Shown here one piece after another: positions 9,693 to 17,825 of a stretch of DNA of 59,825 bases. The translations under genes were made by a program, and so were the position numbers. The DNA lies in the NCBI GenBank assembly GCA_002327865.1, contig DCUQ01000038.1, positions 1 through 59,825 of the forward strand. The letters are read 5' to 3'. How positions within the stretch are numbered: position 1 is the stretch's first letter; each line of letters opens with the position of its first letter. The stretch is from Syntrophaceae bacterium UBA2210 (GTDB lineage Bacteria > Desulfobacterota > Syntrophia > Syntrophales > UBA2210). The notes under the pieces were generated by a model. That model was given only the letters and a program-made list of their open reading frames with translations, searched no databases and had not been told where the DNA came from.

Positions 9693-10571
9693 CTATACGG
9701 CGCATACGGAGGAGCGTCCAGGCAGGAGTTCCAGCCTGTACTTTCTGACGGGGAGTAATTCCGGCCGCAGCATATTTTTTATCTCTGAAAGCGGGACGAT
9801 CCGATATCCCGTATCACATGTCATTGCCAAGAGCTGTGAAAACTGTCTGTTCCATATTCCTCCTTCGGCTTCGGCATGTACGGGAAGTACGTGAATGCCG
9901 CCACCCCTGAGAATATTCAATATGGTTGAAACAAAAGTGTCGACATTCGTCTCTTCGAGGCAGGGGAGATCTGAAGGTATTTCCATCAAGCCGGAGATCT
10001 CATGCACGAACGGTTTTTGTGCCCGCGTGCAGCTGAGATACGCGAACCCGTAATTACCGGCCGTCGCCAGCACCCGGTCATCTATCAGCCATCCTGGCGC
10101 GCCGAAAGAAGACGGTTTGTGGCCAGTCAATTTCGTGTATGCCTGTATACCTTTTTGAAACCACTCTTCAATCCATGCGGAGGAATGAGTAAACAGATCG
10201 TCCTGCCACCGCCTGTGATCCCACGCGTGAAATTCAACCTCGTGTCCTTCCGACAATATCCGTTCCACCAGTTCCGGATATGCGAGAGCCACCATGGGTG
10301 AGGGGAGCAATGTTCCATACAGGGCTGTCCGTATGCCGTAAAGCTGCCCGGCGTTGGTTCTGATCATTTTTCTGAGGAAGCGGGGATTTTTGATCAGTTG
10401 AAGAACCGCCCGGCCCGATGAATCCGGCCCCATACTGAGGAAGAAAGTCGCTTTGAATCCGAACCGGGCGAGTGTTGAAAGCAGCTGCGGGACGCCACGC
10501 TTCATCCCGATAGCAGTGTCTACGTCGATCTTCAAGGCAAGGGCGTTTTCCCGGTTACTTAACCTTTTCAT
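9693..10571 (-). CDS. arnD: 4-deoxy-4-formamido-L-arabinose-phosphoundecaprenol deformylase ArnD
   Basis: ArnD removes the formyl group from undecaprenyl-phosphate-Ara4FN, an essential step before Ara4N is flipped and attached to lipid A. The 292-residue protein is a polysaccharide-deacetylase (NodB) fold enzyme with the DVD motif at 16–18, the ATFFLSMGPDSSGR segment typical of ArnD, the HAWDHRRWQ metal site and the HAEAEGG motif near the end. It is the last gene of the overlapping arn operon, its start lying inside the end of the decarboxylase gene. It faces ntrX tail to tail with only 18 bp between them, so there is no room for a clear terminator. Confidence 0.92.
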   Translation of the reverse strand: MKRLSNRENALALKIDVDTAIGMKRGVPQLLSTLARFGFKATFFLSMGPDSSGRAVLQLIKNPRFLRKMIRTNAGQLYGIRTALYGTLLPSPMVALAYPELVERILSEGHEVEFHAWDHRRWQDDLFTHSSAWIEEWFQKGIQAYTKLTGHKPSSFGAPGWLIDDRVLATAGNYGFAYLSCTRAQKPFVHEISGLMEIPSDLPCLEETNVDTFVSTILNILRGGGIHVLPVHAEAEGGIWNRQFSQLLAMTCDTGYRIVPLSEIKNMLRPELLPVRKYRLELLPGRSSVCAV

Positions 10572-11583
10572 TTTCCTCCAGGAAGGAATAAAGAGTCATC
10601 TTGAGAGAATCCTCCAGGCCCGTCGAGGGTTCCCAGTCAAGCAGCCTGCGGGCCTTTTCAATACTTGGCTTTCTTGTATAGATATCCTGATATCCCTCGC
10701 CGTAGAAATCGCCGGACGATACCTCGATAATCTCTGAAAATTTCGTATCGTCTTTATGATCAGGGTGCTCCATAAAGAGAGTCTTTAGAATCGAAGCCAG
10801 TTCCCTGATCGAATATTCGTTATCAGGGTTCCCGATATTGATGATTTCGTTCATGCAACAGTTGTTTTTATTTTCCAGGATCTTCATCAGGGCGTCGATC
10901 CCATCATCGACATAAGTAAAACATCTTTTCTGACGACCCCCATCCACGAGCGATATGGGATGCTTCATCAGGAGTTCCGCTATGAACTGTGTTACGACCC
11001 TGGAGCTTCCCTCCTTTGCGGTATCCAGGGAATCCAGCCTCGGACCGATCCAGTTAAAGGGCCTGAAGAGGGTAAAATCGAGATTACCCCTGATGCCGTG
11101 GGCATAAATAACTCGATCGAGAAGCTGCTTGCAGCAGGAATAGATCCACCGTTCCTTCTGTATCGGGCCCAGGACGAGAAATGTTTCGTCCTCTTTGAAT
11201 TCCGGTTCGGCGGAAGCGCCATACACCTCCGAGGTGGAAGGAAACACTATTCTTTTATGATATCTGACGCAGTGTTTCACAACATTGAGATTCATCTCGA
11301 AGTCCAGGGTGAAGACACCTATGGGATCTTCAACATACTGCTTAGGTGTGGCGATTGCCACGAGCGGCATAATTGCATCACATTTCTTGATGTGATACTC
11401 TATCCACTCCTTGTTGATTGCTATATCTCCCTCCAGAAAATGGAAACGGGAATTGTCGAGTGCCTTGCCGAGCCTCTCGGTTCCGAGGTCCATACCGTAT
11501 ACGGACCAGTCGGTTGTGTCGAGGATCCTGTTTGTAAGGTGATGTCCGATGAACCCGTTTACGCCTAATATTAAAACTTTCAT
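10555..11583 (-). CDS. UDP-glucuronate C4-oxidative decarboxylase (ArnA C-terminal domain, separate gene)
   Basis: This 342-residue short-chain dehydrogenase matches the C-terminal half of E. coli ArnA, which oxidises and decarboxylates UDP-glucuronate to the UDP-4-ketopentose for Ara4N. Visible are the NAD-binding GVNGFIGHH motif at 7–15, the S-E pair in FPSTSEVYG, the YSCCK catalytic Tyr/Lys and the FRPFNWIGPRLDS segment. In enterobacteria the activity is fused to a formyltransferase; here the two are separate but overlapping genes (ATGA). The context, between arnD and the formyltransferase, settles the pathway. A plain UDP-xylose synthase is the alternative but is unlikely given the neighbours. 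Confidence 0.9.
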   Translation of the reverse strand: MKVLILGVNGFIGHHLTNRILDTTDWSVYGMDLGTERLGKALDNSRFHFLEGDIAINKEWIEYHIKKCDAIMPLVAIATPKQYVEDPIGVFTLDFEMNLNVVKHCVRYHKRIVFPSTSEVYGASAEPEFKEDETFLVLGPIQKERWIYSCCKQLLDRVIYAHGIRGNLDFTLFRPFNWIGPRLDSLDTAKEGSSRVVTQFIAELLMKHPISLVDGGRQKRCFTYVDDGIDALMKILENKNNCCMNEIINIGNPDNEYSIRELASILKTLFMEHPDHKDDTKFSEIIEVSSGDFYGEGYQDIYTRKPSIEKARRLLDWEPSTGLEDSLKMTLYSFLEENEKVK

Positions 11584-12503
11584 TTCAGAATCATACCCTT
11601 CTTCTCTTTGAAATATTCGAAAATTGCCGGTCCTTTCAACCTGCTGTTTGCCACTTCGATATCGATAAGCCTCAGCCGGCCGTCGGGAGTCCTGATATAT
11701 ACATTAACGTTTTCCGTCTCTATGGTACCGCTCACGTGTTCAGGATCGTTCCGATACTCGGGTTTTCCCCACCAGATCAGCAGTTTTTCTCCGTCAGGGA
11801 GGAGCGTAAAAGCCCCCGGATAGGGATCGGTTACAGCACGTACGAGATTGTATATCTTCAGCACGGGCCAGTTCCATTCTATTTTCCCGTCTTCCGGCCG
11901 TCTGCCGCCATAATAACTCCCCGAGCCCAGATCCTGAACGATTCGCGGTGCCGTACCATTCTTTATCATGGGCAAAAGTTCCGAGAGGAGTTCTTTAGCG
12001 CATTCGCAAAGCTTTCCGGAGAGTGTAAGAGCAGAGTCGTCAAACGTTATCGGTACCGCCCTCTGCCCGACGATATCCCCCGCATCCGCCTTCTTTATCA
12101 TGTGATGCAGGGTCACACCAGTAGAAGATTCACCGTTCACCAGAACCCAGTTTACAGGGCATCTGCCTCGATATGCCGGGAGAAGGGAGCCGTGAAGATT
12201 ATACGCGCCCGATGATGGAATATCCAGTATCGCGTCGCTTAAGAGTTGACGGTAGTAAAATGAGAACAGGACATCGGGGGACATGTCCCTTATCTTCCCG
12301 ATCCACTCCGTTGTATTGATATCAGCGGGGCAGTATACAGGCACCCCGTTCCTTTCCGACCACCGGACAACCGATCCGAACCAGCAGTTCTCTTTCGGGT
12401 CGTCGTGGTGAGAAATAACCGCCTGTATGTCGAAATTTTCCTTTTTCAGCGCCTCAAGGCCGGTAATTCCCATGTTATGATAGGCGAATGCTACGACCTT
12501 CAT
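11580..12503 (-). CDS. UDP-4-amino-4-deoxy-L-arabinose formyltransferase (ArnA N-terminal domain, separate gene)
   Basis: The 307-residue protein is a formyl-tetrahydrofolate-dependent formyltransferase equal to the N-terminal half of ArnA. The catalytic triad occupies exactly the E. coli ArnA positions: N102 and H104 in YNLHGSLLP and D140 in KKADAGDI. It adds a formyl group to UDP-Ara4N, trapping the product before lipid transfer. It overlaps both neighbours by four bases (ATGA junctions), showing strict translational coupling. Methionyl-tRNA formyltransferase is excluded by the context and by the SLLPAYRGRCPVNW pattern. Confidence 0.9.
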   Translation of the reverse strand: MKVVAFAYHNMGITGLEALKKENFDIQAVISHHDDPKENCWFGSVVRWSERNGVPVYCPADINTTEWIGKIRDMSPDVLFSFYYRQLLSDAILDIPSSGAYNLHGSLLPAYRGRCPVNWVLVNGESSTGVTLHHMIKKADAGDIVGQRAVPITFDDSALTLSGKLCECAKELLSELLPMIKNGTAPRIVQDLGSGSYYGGRRPEDGKIEWNWPVLKIYNLVRAVTDPYPGAFTLLPDGEKLLIWWGKPEYRNDPEHVSGTIETENVNVYIRTPDGRLRLIDIEVANSRLKGPAIFEYFKEKKGMILK

Positions 12504-13459
12504 CGGGAATCACCGTCATTGCCGGAAGAATGTATTTTATTAATGACGAATCCCGGTCTTTTCCTGACCTCCTTGTATATTCGGCCGATATATTCCCCCA
12601 TGACGCCGAGGGCAAAAAATTGAAAACCGACAAATGCGAACAGGGCGGCAAAGAGGGTAAATACACCCTCGGCTGCCCAGGCGGCACCGTAAACAAGCCG
12701 TGCGATTACCAGTAGTACAGCGAAAGAGACACCCAGAAAAGCCATTCCGAGGCCGGCGTACATGATAAACTTCAGAGGAAAGTCGGAAAAGGATGACACG
12801 AGATCGAACTGCAGGTTTATCAATTTCCTGATCGAATAATGAGATTCTCCCGAGTGTCTCTCTTCGTGGGCTACTTCGATCTCCGTTACGTGTTTGGCAA
12901 AGTATACTGCCAGGGCCGGGATAAAAGTAGCCTGTTCTCGGCATTCCGACATCAGTTCGATAACATTGCGCCTGTAGGCCCGCAGCATGCATCCCCAGTC
13001 GGTCATGTGAATCCCTGTTATTTTTCGAGCGATGATATTGACTAATCTGGATGGCGCTGTTCTGAAAAAGGAATCTTTCCTGTCTTTCCGTATGGTTCCG
13101 ACCACTTCGTATCCCCCTTCTTCCATGACTTTGACCAGCCGGGGGATTTCTTCGGGAGGATTCTGGAGATCGGCGTCCAGTGTTATTACGATGTCGCCCC
13201 GTACTATGGAGAACCCTGAAAAAATAGCCGCATGCTGCCCATAGTTTTTTGTGAGTTCGACAACCAGCACTTCCGGTTCCTTTGTGAGCGATTTCAGTAC
13301 CGCGAGGCTGTTATCCCGACTTCCGTCGTCAACGAAAATAATCTCATATTTTCTGTTCATTCCTTTCATGACGGGTCCGAGACGTTTCATCAGTGCCGGA
13401 ATATTCGTCTCTTCGTTGTACACGGGAATTACAACCGAAATCATTGCCTTGTTATCCAT
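12500..13459 (-). CDS. arnC: undecaprenyl-phosphate 4-deoxy-4-formamido-L-arabinose transferase ArnC
   Basis: ArnC is the GT2 glycosyltransferase that moves Ara4FN from UDP to undecaprenyl phosphate at the inner membrane. The 319-residue protein has the GT-A start VVIPVYNEE, the FVDDGSRDNS nucleotide-binding segment, the metal-binding D95/D97 in TLDADLQNPPEE, and two transmembrane helices near 235–257 and 270–292, as in E. coli ArnC. It overlaps arnB upstream by eight bases and the formyltransferase downstream by four. A dolichol-phosphate-mannose synthase-like protein would look similar, but the operon makes ArnC the best call. Confidence 0.92.
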   Translation of the reverse strand: MDNKAMISVVIPVYNEETNIPALMKRLGPVMKGMNRKYEIIFVDDGSRDNSLAVLKSLTKEPEVLVVELTKNYGQHAAIFSGFSIVRGDIVITLDADLQNPPEEIPRLVKVMEEGGYEVVGTIRKDRKDSFFRTAPSRLVNIIARKITGIHMTDWGCMLRAYRRNVIELMSECREQATFIPALAVYFAKHVTEIEVAHEERHSGESHYSIRKLINLQFDLVSSFSDFPLKFIMYAGLGMAFLGVSFAVLLVIARLVYGAAWAAEGVFTLFAALFAFVGFQFFALGVMGEYIGRIYKEVRKRPGFVINKIHSSGNDGDSR

Positions 13460-14603
13460 TACTCAGTATCTCCTTGATCGCCTCGCAGACATAGAAAACA
13501 TCATAGTCTTCCATACCGGGAAACAAGGGGAGAGACACGATTCTGTCCGCGGCCAGTTCCGTTTCCGCAAGTTTTTCCTCTAAATTTCCGTAAATTTTCT
13601 TTATATAGCTGAAACGGTGACAGGGCGGAAAATGGATTCCATATCCTATATTATATTCCGCCAGTTTTTTCATGAACGCTCCTCTGTCTATGCCCGTTAC
13701 CTTTACGACAAAAAGGTGCCATGAATGAAAGTGCGGATACGGGGGAACCCCCGGCATGTCCAGTCCTTTTAATGCTTCCAGGCTTTCCAGGTAGAGACCG
13801 GCCAGTTCTCTTCTGCGTGTATTGAACTCCTCCAGCCTGGCAAACTGGGCCAGTCCGAGAGCGGCCTGGATATCGGTCAGATTGTATTTGAATCCGGGCT
13901 CGTTGATATCGTACTCCGGATTACCCCCCTTGCCATATCTTTTCCACGCGTCCCGCTCTATACCGTGAAAACGGAGGAGACGCAGGCGCCGTTCAAGACC
14001 GGAATCGCCGGACGTTATCATGCCCCCTTCACCGGTCGTGATATTCTTCAGGGGATGAAAGGAGAAGATGGCGGTTTGTCCGAATCCTCCGGCATGAATA
14101 CCTTTATAAAAGGTCCCGAGGGCATGCGCGGCGTCTTCGATCACGGCGAGATTGTATTTCCCCGCAATCTCGAGCACGGTATCCATGTCGGCGGGAGCGC
14201 CCGCGAAATGTACGGGGATAATGGCCTTTGTTCTCTCAGTGACGGCCGCTTCGATAAGTGCTTCGTTAATGTTAAGGGTATCATAATGGATGTCGACGAA
14301 AACGGGTTTCGCCCCGCACCGGACTATCATATTGATGGTGGAGGCAAAGGTCATGGAAGGTGTTATCACCTCGTCCCCGTCTTGTAATCCGAGGGCCAGC
14401 ATCATCAGATGCATGCCGGCCGTACCCGAGCAGAACGATACCGCGTGAGGCGCTCCGGTGAGCCCGCAGAACATATCTTCAAACTGTTTGCACAATGGAC
14501 CTGTGGTGATCCACCCTGATTTCAGACAGTTGACGACGCCGTTTATTTCTTTTTCCCCGATTGACGGTCTGTTCAGCGGGAGAAAGTCTTCTCTTATTTT
14601 CAT
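13452..14603 (-). CDS. arnB: UDP-4-amino-4-deoxy-L-arabinose aminotransferase ArnB
   Basis: ArnB is the PLP enzyme that transfers an amino group from glutamate to the UDP-4-ketopentose, giving UDP-Ara4N. The 383-residue product is a DegT/DnrJ/EryC1-family aminotransferase with D157 in VIEDAAHA contacting the cofactor and the Schiff-base lysine K186 in SFHPLKNITTGEGG. The start used has GAGGAG seven bases upstream; a start 54 bp further up would add residues not seen in the family. It follows arnT by 11 bp and overlaps arnC. Length equals the E. coli enzyme (about 380). Confidence 0.93.
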   Translation of the reverse strand: MKIREDFLPLNRPSIGEKEINGVVNCLKSGWITTGPLCKQFEDMFCGLTGAPHAVSFCSGTAGMHLMMLALGLQDGDEVITPSMTFASTINMIVRCGAKPVFVDIHYDTLNINEALIEAAVTERTKAIIPVHFAGAPADMDTVLEIAGKYNLAVIEDAAHALGTFYKGIHAGGFGQTAIFSFHPLKNITTGEGGMITSGDSGLERRLRLLRFHGIERDAWKRYGKGGNPEYDINEPGFKYNLTDIQAALGLAQFARLEEFNTRRRELAGLYLESLEALKGLDMPGVPPYPHFHSWHLFVVKVTGIDRGAFMKKLAEYNIGYGIHFPPCHRFSYIKKIYGNLEEKLAETELAADRIVSLPLFPGMEDYDVFYVCEAIKEILSNG

Positions 14604-14614
14604 ACGTCTACTCC

Positions 14615-16273
14615 TCAGCATCGCAGGCGCAGGAGATAGAGGGCTCCGTTGCTCCACAACACCTCTACGTCGGGGATATGCTGTTCAAGTTTCTCAACTC
14701 TTCTCTTGTATTTCGTCACACAGTATATTTCGCCCTTTTCTCTGCACAACCTGAAAAAATCTCCGGATTTCAGGAAATAACGTGATCTCTCATCGGGAGC
14801 GAGTTTGCTGATACCATATCCCAATTCCCCGAAATCATCAACAACGGGAGTTCGTATCTTACCGTAAAAATCGATTCCGTAGAGAGATATCCCATATTGA
14901 AACAACTCCTCACCTGCCGGGAGCAGTGACCTGGCGGCTTGTGTGACCGGGTAGGCCGATTTATACGGTGTTAGAAAATGTGAAAGCGGCAGGAGCAGTG
15001 AAGCCAGGAATAATACAGAGATTATGTAAATCGTCGGAAACCAGCCTCCGTTCCACCTTTTTTCGACGGTATCCGGCATAAAGATGATAAGAACCTGTAG
15101 CGAGAGCGGGATAACTATCAGCGGGAGCCATTCGCCGAGGGTAATGTGATGTCTTTCGAGAAACGGCGGAACACACAGTAAGATGATAAACAAGCAGGAC
15201 TGGATAATGACCGGCAGAAGGAGGAGTCTGCTCCTGCCTGCAGATGCCTTCTCTCTCTCGTCGTACCGACTGAAAATATACCCGAAGATAACCGCCATGG
15301 GCGGGAACAGGGGAGCCATGTATGGTACCAGTTTCGAAGAAGACAGAGAAAAAAATGCGAAGATGAAAACGATCCACGTAAAAAGAAAACGCCTGTCGAT
15401 ACCATTCCGGGAAGAAGGTTTCATGCCGGAGCCTCCGTTCCGCGGGGATATGGTCCTGGTCAGGAACGCGCACCATGGCAATGTTCCTGCGATGATTATG
15501 GGGATATAATAAAATAGGGAATTTTCTTTTCCGTGCATTGTCGTGGTGTATCTGAGGAAATGTTCCTGAACGAAGAAAAACCACAGGAAATCCTTGTTGG
15601 CCGCCTGCGCTAGCAGTAGCCATGGAGACGATACCGCCAGCATTATCAGGATTCCCACCGGTGAAAAGAGCAGCAGGATATCCCGCCATCTCAGGGATAT
15701 GAGGAGCCACAGTACCAGTATCGCGAATGGAAATACAACGCCGATAAGACCCTTTGTCAGGAAGGCCAGCGCACAGAAAAGATAAAGTAGATAAACCCGG
15801 GTTTTGCCTCGTCCACCTCCTTCTATGTGGCGATATCCGGACCAGACTGCGAGGCATACGAAAAAGGCCAGGGGAAGATCCAGTATATTTAATCTTCCGA
15901 TGACAAAGTGGAACAGGAATGTTGTCAATACCCCCGCCGAATATAGCCCGCTTTTTTCACCTCCGAAGAACGCACCCATAAAATACGTCAGAATAATGCA
16001 TCCCCAGGCACATAAACCCGCAAAAAGCCTGGACGAAAAATCGTTTTCACCGAACAGTTTGAAAGAAATAGCCGTTGCCCAGTAGCAGAGAGGTGGTTTC
16101 TCAAGATAAATCACATGTTTCAGATGAGGTGTTACATAATCTCCGGTGCTGTTCATCAGGCTCGGGATATCGCTGTACCGGGCTTCATCCGGCTCCATCA
16201 GCGGCATTGCGGGAAGCAGCACAATGTATAACAACGCGGGAATAATAAAAAGAAACAACAGTTTTCTCTTCAT
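14615..16273 (-). CDS. arnT: lipid A 4-amino-4-deoxy-L-arabinosyltransferase ArnT (GT83)
   Basis: ArnT is the polytopic inner-membrane transferase that moves Ara4N from undecaprenyl phosphate onto lipid A phosphates on the periplasmic side, lowering negative charge and giving polymyxin resistance. The 552-residue length matches E. coli ArnT (550). The first periplasmic loop carries the acidic metal-site motif MEPDEARYSDIP (D29, E30), followed by STGDYVTP and YLEKPPLCYW, all family hallmarks. About a dozen hydrophobic helices follow, with a soluble C-terminal domain. It overlaps the upstream membrane-protein gene by four bases. Other GT39/PMT-family sugar transferases are the alternative, but the full arn operon supports ArnT. 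Confidence 0.88.
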   Translation of the reverse strand: MKRKLLFLFIIPALLYIVLLPAMPLMEPDEARYSDIPSLMNSTGDYVTPHLKHVIYLEKPPLCYWATAISFKLFGENDFSSRLFAGLCAWGCIILTYFMGAFFGGEKSGLYSAGVLTTFLFHFVIGRLNILDLPLAFFVCLAVWSGYRHIEGGGRGKTRVYLLYLFCALAFLTKGLIGVVFPFAILVLWLLISLRWRDILLLFSPVGILIMLAVSSPWLLLAQAANKDFLWFFFVQEHFLRYTTTMHGKENSLFYYIPIIIAGTLPWCAFLTRTISPRNGGSGMKPSSRNGIDRRFLFTWIVFIFAFFSLSSSKLVPYMAPLFPPMAVIFGYIFSRYDEREKASAGRSRLLLLPVIIQSCLFIILLCVPPFLERHHITLGEWLPLIVIPLSLQVLIIFMPDTVEKRWNGGWFPTIYIISVLFLASLLLPLSHFLTPYKSAYPVTQAARSLLPAGEELFQYGISLYGIDFYGKIRTPVVDDFGELGYGISKLAPDERSRYFLKSGDFFRLCREKGEIYCVTKYKRRVEKLEQHIPDVEVLWSNGALYLLRLRC

Positions 16274-17310
16274 TTGTCCAACCCTGTGATGTGCTGAGTG
16301 ATATGTGATTTATCGGGGTTGACATACTCCTGGCTGTTCATTGAGAACTTGTTTTTAATATCGGCCAGAGAAAAATGGTTGAAAGGCAGAAAGGCGAGTC
16401 CCAGTACGACTACGATTCCTATGCTCAGGAAGTGTAGAACTATTGCATAGGTAAGTGCGTCGGTTTTGTTGATGCCGAACAATCCGAGCCCCAGCACGCA
16501 GAAAAAATGCCAGTTTCCCACGAATCCGGGCGCGGTCGGTATTGCGATACCCAGAATAATGATAGGCATAAGTACGAAGGCGGCCGAGAGCGGAAGGGTA
16601 ATATCGAACGCGAAAAAAAGAACATACATGGATACCGCATCGATCACCCATATTACCAGTGACAGGAAAACCAGTTGGCACATGGATTGCAAGCGTGAAA
16701 TGATTTTGAACCCGTCGATAAGATTGCCTGTCAGTCTGATCAACTTGAAACGCCATCTTTCCGGGAATAAGGTCAGGACAGGGGAAAGCAGTTCCAGTGA
16801 AGCCTCTTTTTTGAGAATGAGAAAGGTCATCAGGCCGAGAAACGCGAGCACCAGAAAAAGAAATATTATGCTTCCGCTGATCAGCCATGGCGGGAGTGGT
16901 GTAAACATGACGACAGTAAAGAATACGGCAAGGATGCTCAGGGCGTCCAGGACACGTTCCACCATTATGGTTCCCAGTGCGGAAGACATGCTGGTACCCG
17001 TTTTTGTGCTGATCAGATAGGGACGCGCGAGTTCTCCGACCCTTGCGGGGATAGCTATTACGGCCATCAGTCCGACATTGGTCACGGCAAAAAGAGAGAA
17101 TTGGTCGACTTTCGCGACGGGTTTCATTATGATGCCCCATCGGTACGATTTGAGTACCTGTATAAGAGTCATGAGGCACAGGAAGGGAATGATAAAAAAA
17201 AGATTTGCCCGCTTTAAACCGGCGGTTATGCCGTTCAGATCGATTCCCCTTAACGAGAGGTATACAAAGAAAGCACCTATAACAATTCCTAGAGACAATT
17301 TCTTCAGCAT
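16270..17310 (-). CDS. YbhN/UPF0104-type integral membrane protein (flippase-like), first gene of the arn operon
   Basis: The 346-residue protein is almost entirely hydrophobic with about eight predicted membrane helices and belongs to the UPF0104/YbhN group, related to the membrane domain of lysylphosphatidylglycerol synthase/flippase MprF. Features are the YRWGIIMKP segment, the PARVGELARPYL motif after helix 3 and the TAPGFVGNWHF motif in the late helices. It opens the arn operon and its stop overlaps the arnT start (ATGA). No arnE or arnF is present in the operon, so it may flip undecaprenyl-phosphate-Ara4N instead. That role is inference. No strong ribosome site is seen before the ATG. 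Confidence 0.82.
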   Translation of the reverse strand: MLKKLSLGIVIGAFFVYLSLRGIDLNGITAGLKRANLFFIIPFLCLMTLIQVLKSYRWGIIMKPVAKVDQFSLFAVTNVGLMAVIAIPARVGELARPYLISTKTGTSMSSALGTIMVERVLDALSILAVFFTVVMFTPLPPWLISGSIIFLFLVLAFLGLMTFLILKKEASLELLSPVLTLFPERWRFKLIRLTGNLIDGFKIISRLQSMCQLVFLSLVIWVIDAVSMYVLFFAFDITLPLSAAFVLMPIIILGIAIPTAPGFVGNWHFFCVLGLGLFGINKTDALTYAIVLHFLSIGIVVVLGLAFLPFNHFSLADIKNKFSMNSQEYVNPDKSHITQHITGLDK

Positions 17311-17357
17311 GGGTATGGATTCGGTTCTTTGAATGGGTATAGGGGATACGACATCGG

Positions 17358-17388
17358 GGGTATGGGCAACAAGTGGTTGTCCATACCC
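17358..17388. terminator. strong hairpin between the DUF3568 gene and the arn operon
   Basis: A 13-pair stem (GGGTATGGGCAAC / GTTGTCCATACCC, one G-T pair) with a five-base AAGTG loop lies between the DUF3568 stop and the start of the arn operon. Both genes are on the minus strand, so it may end the DUF3568 transcript or act in the arn leader. No T run follows on either strand, so a protein-binding or RNA-stability role is possible. Confidence 0.45.
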
Positions 17389-17400
17389 TGCCGTTCCCGG

Positions 17401-17796
17401 TTATTTATTGAGGTAATCAATAACCTTGTCATGCAGTCGCTGCGATGCGGACCTGTCTCCTACCATGCCGACCCTTATTGCGACCGTTGTCAGGTTTTTT
17501 GCCTTGTATTCAATGACGAAACGAACTTTCTCGCCATCGATAACTGCATTGATCGTTCCCTTGCTTATCTCTTTTACGGGTATAACGTCGGTCGCATTCA
17601 TATACGCTACGGTCTTCTCGCAGGCATTCCACGTTGTGTCGAATGAATAATGGTAATCGGTTTTTAATTCACCATTTATATAGAAGTATGCACCTGTTCC
17701 CCCTCCGACCGCAGCACCCCCTACAACGAGGGGAACACAACCCGAAAGCGCGAAGACGCCGATGATTAAAACCATAAGCCATTTCATATTTTTCAT
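17401..17796 (-). CDS. DUF3568 family lipoprotein
   Basis: The 131-residue product has a lipoprotein signal with the lipobox LSGC (C20), a glycine-rich stretch GGAAVGGGTGAYFY, and a small alpha/beta domain in which two repeats of a DUF3568-type fold are read (YHYSFDTTWNAC onwards). AAGGATG precedes the ATG. Function of the family is unknown; the protein should sit on the inner or outer membrane facing the periplasm. It lies 29 bp after the LonB gene stop on the same strand and could be co-transcribed with it. Confidence 0.78.
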   Translation of the reverse strand: MKNMKWLMVLIIGVFALSGCVPLVVGGAAVGGGTGAYFYINGELKTDYHYSFDTTWNACEKTVAYMNATDVIPVKEISKGTINAVIDGEKVRFVIEYKAKNLTTVAIRVGMVGDRSASQRLHDKVIDYLNK

Positions 17797-17825
17797 AACG
17801 ACATCCTTTCAGTTTTTATGTTATT

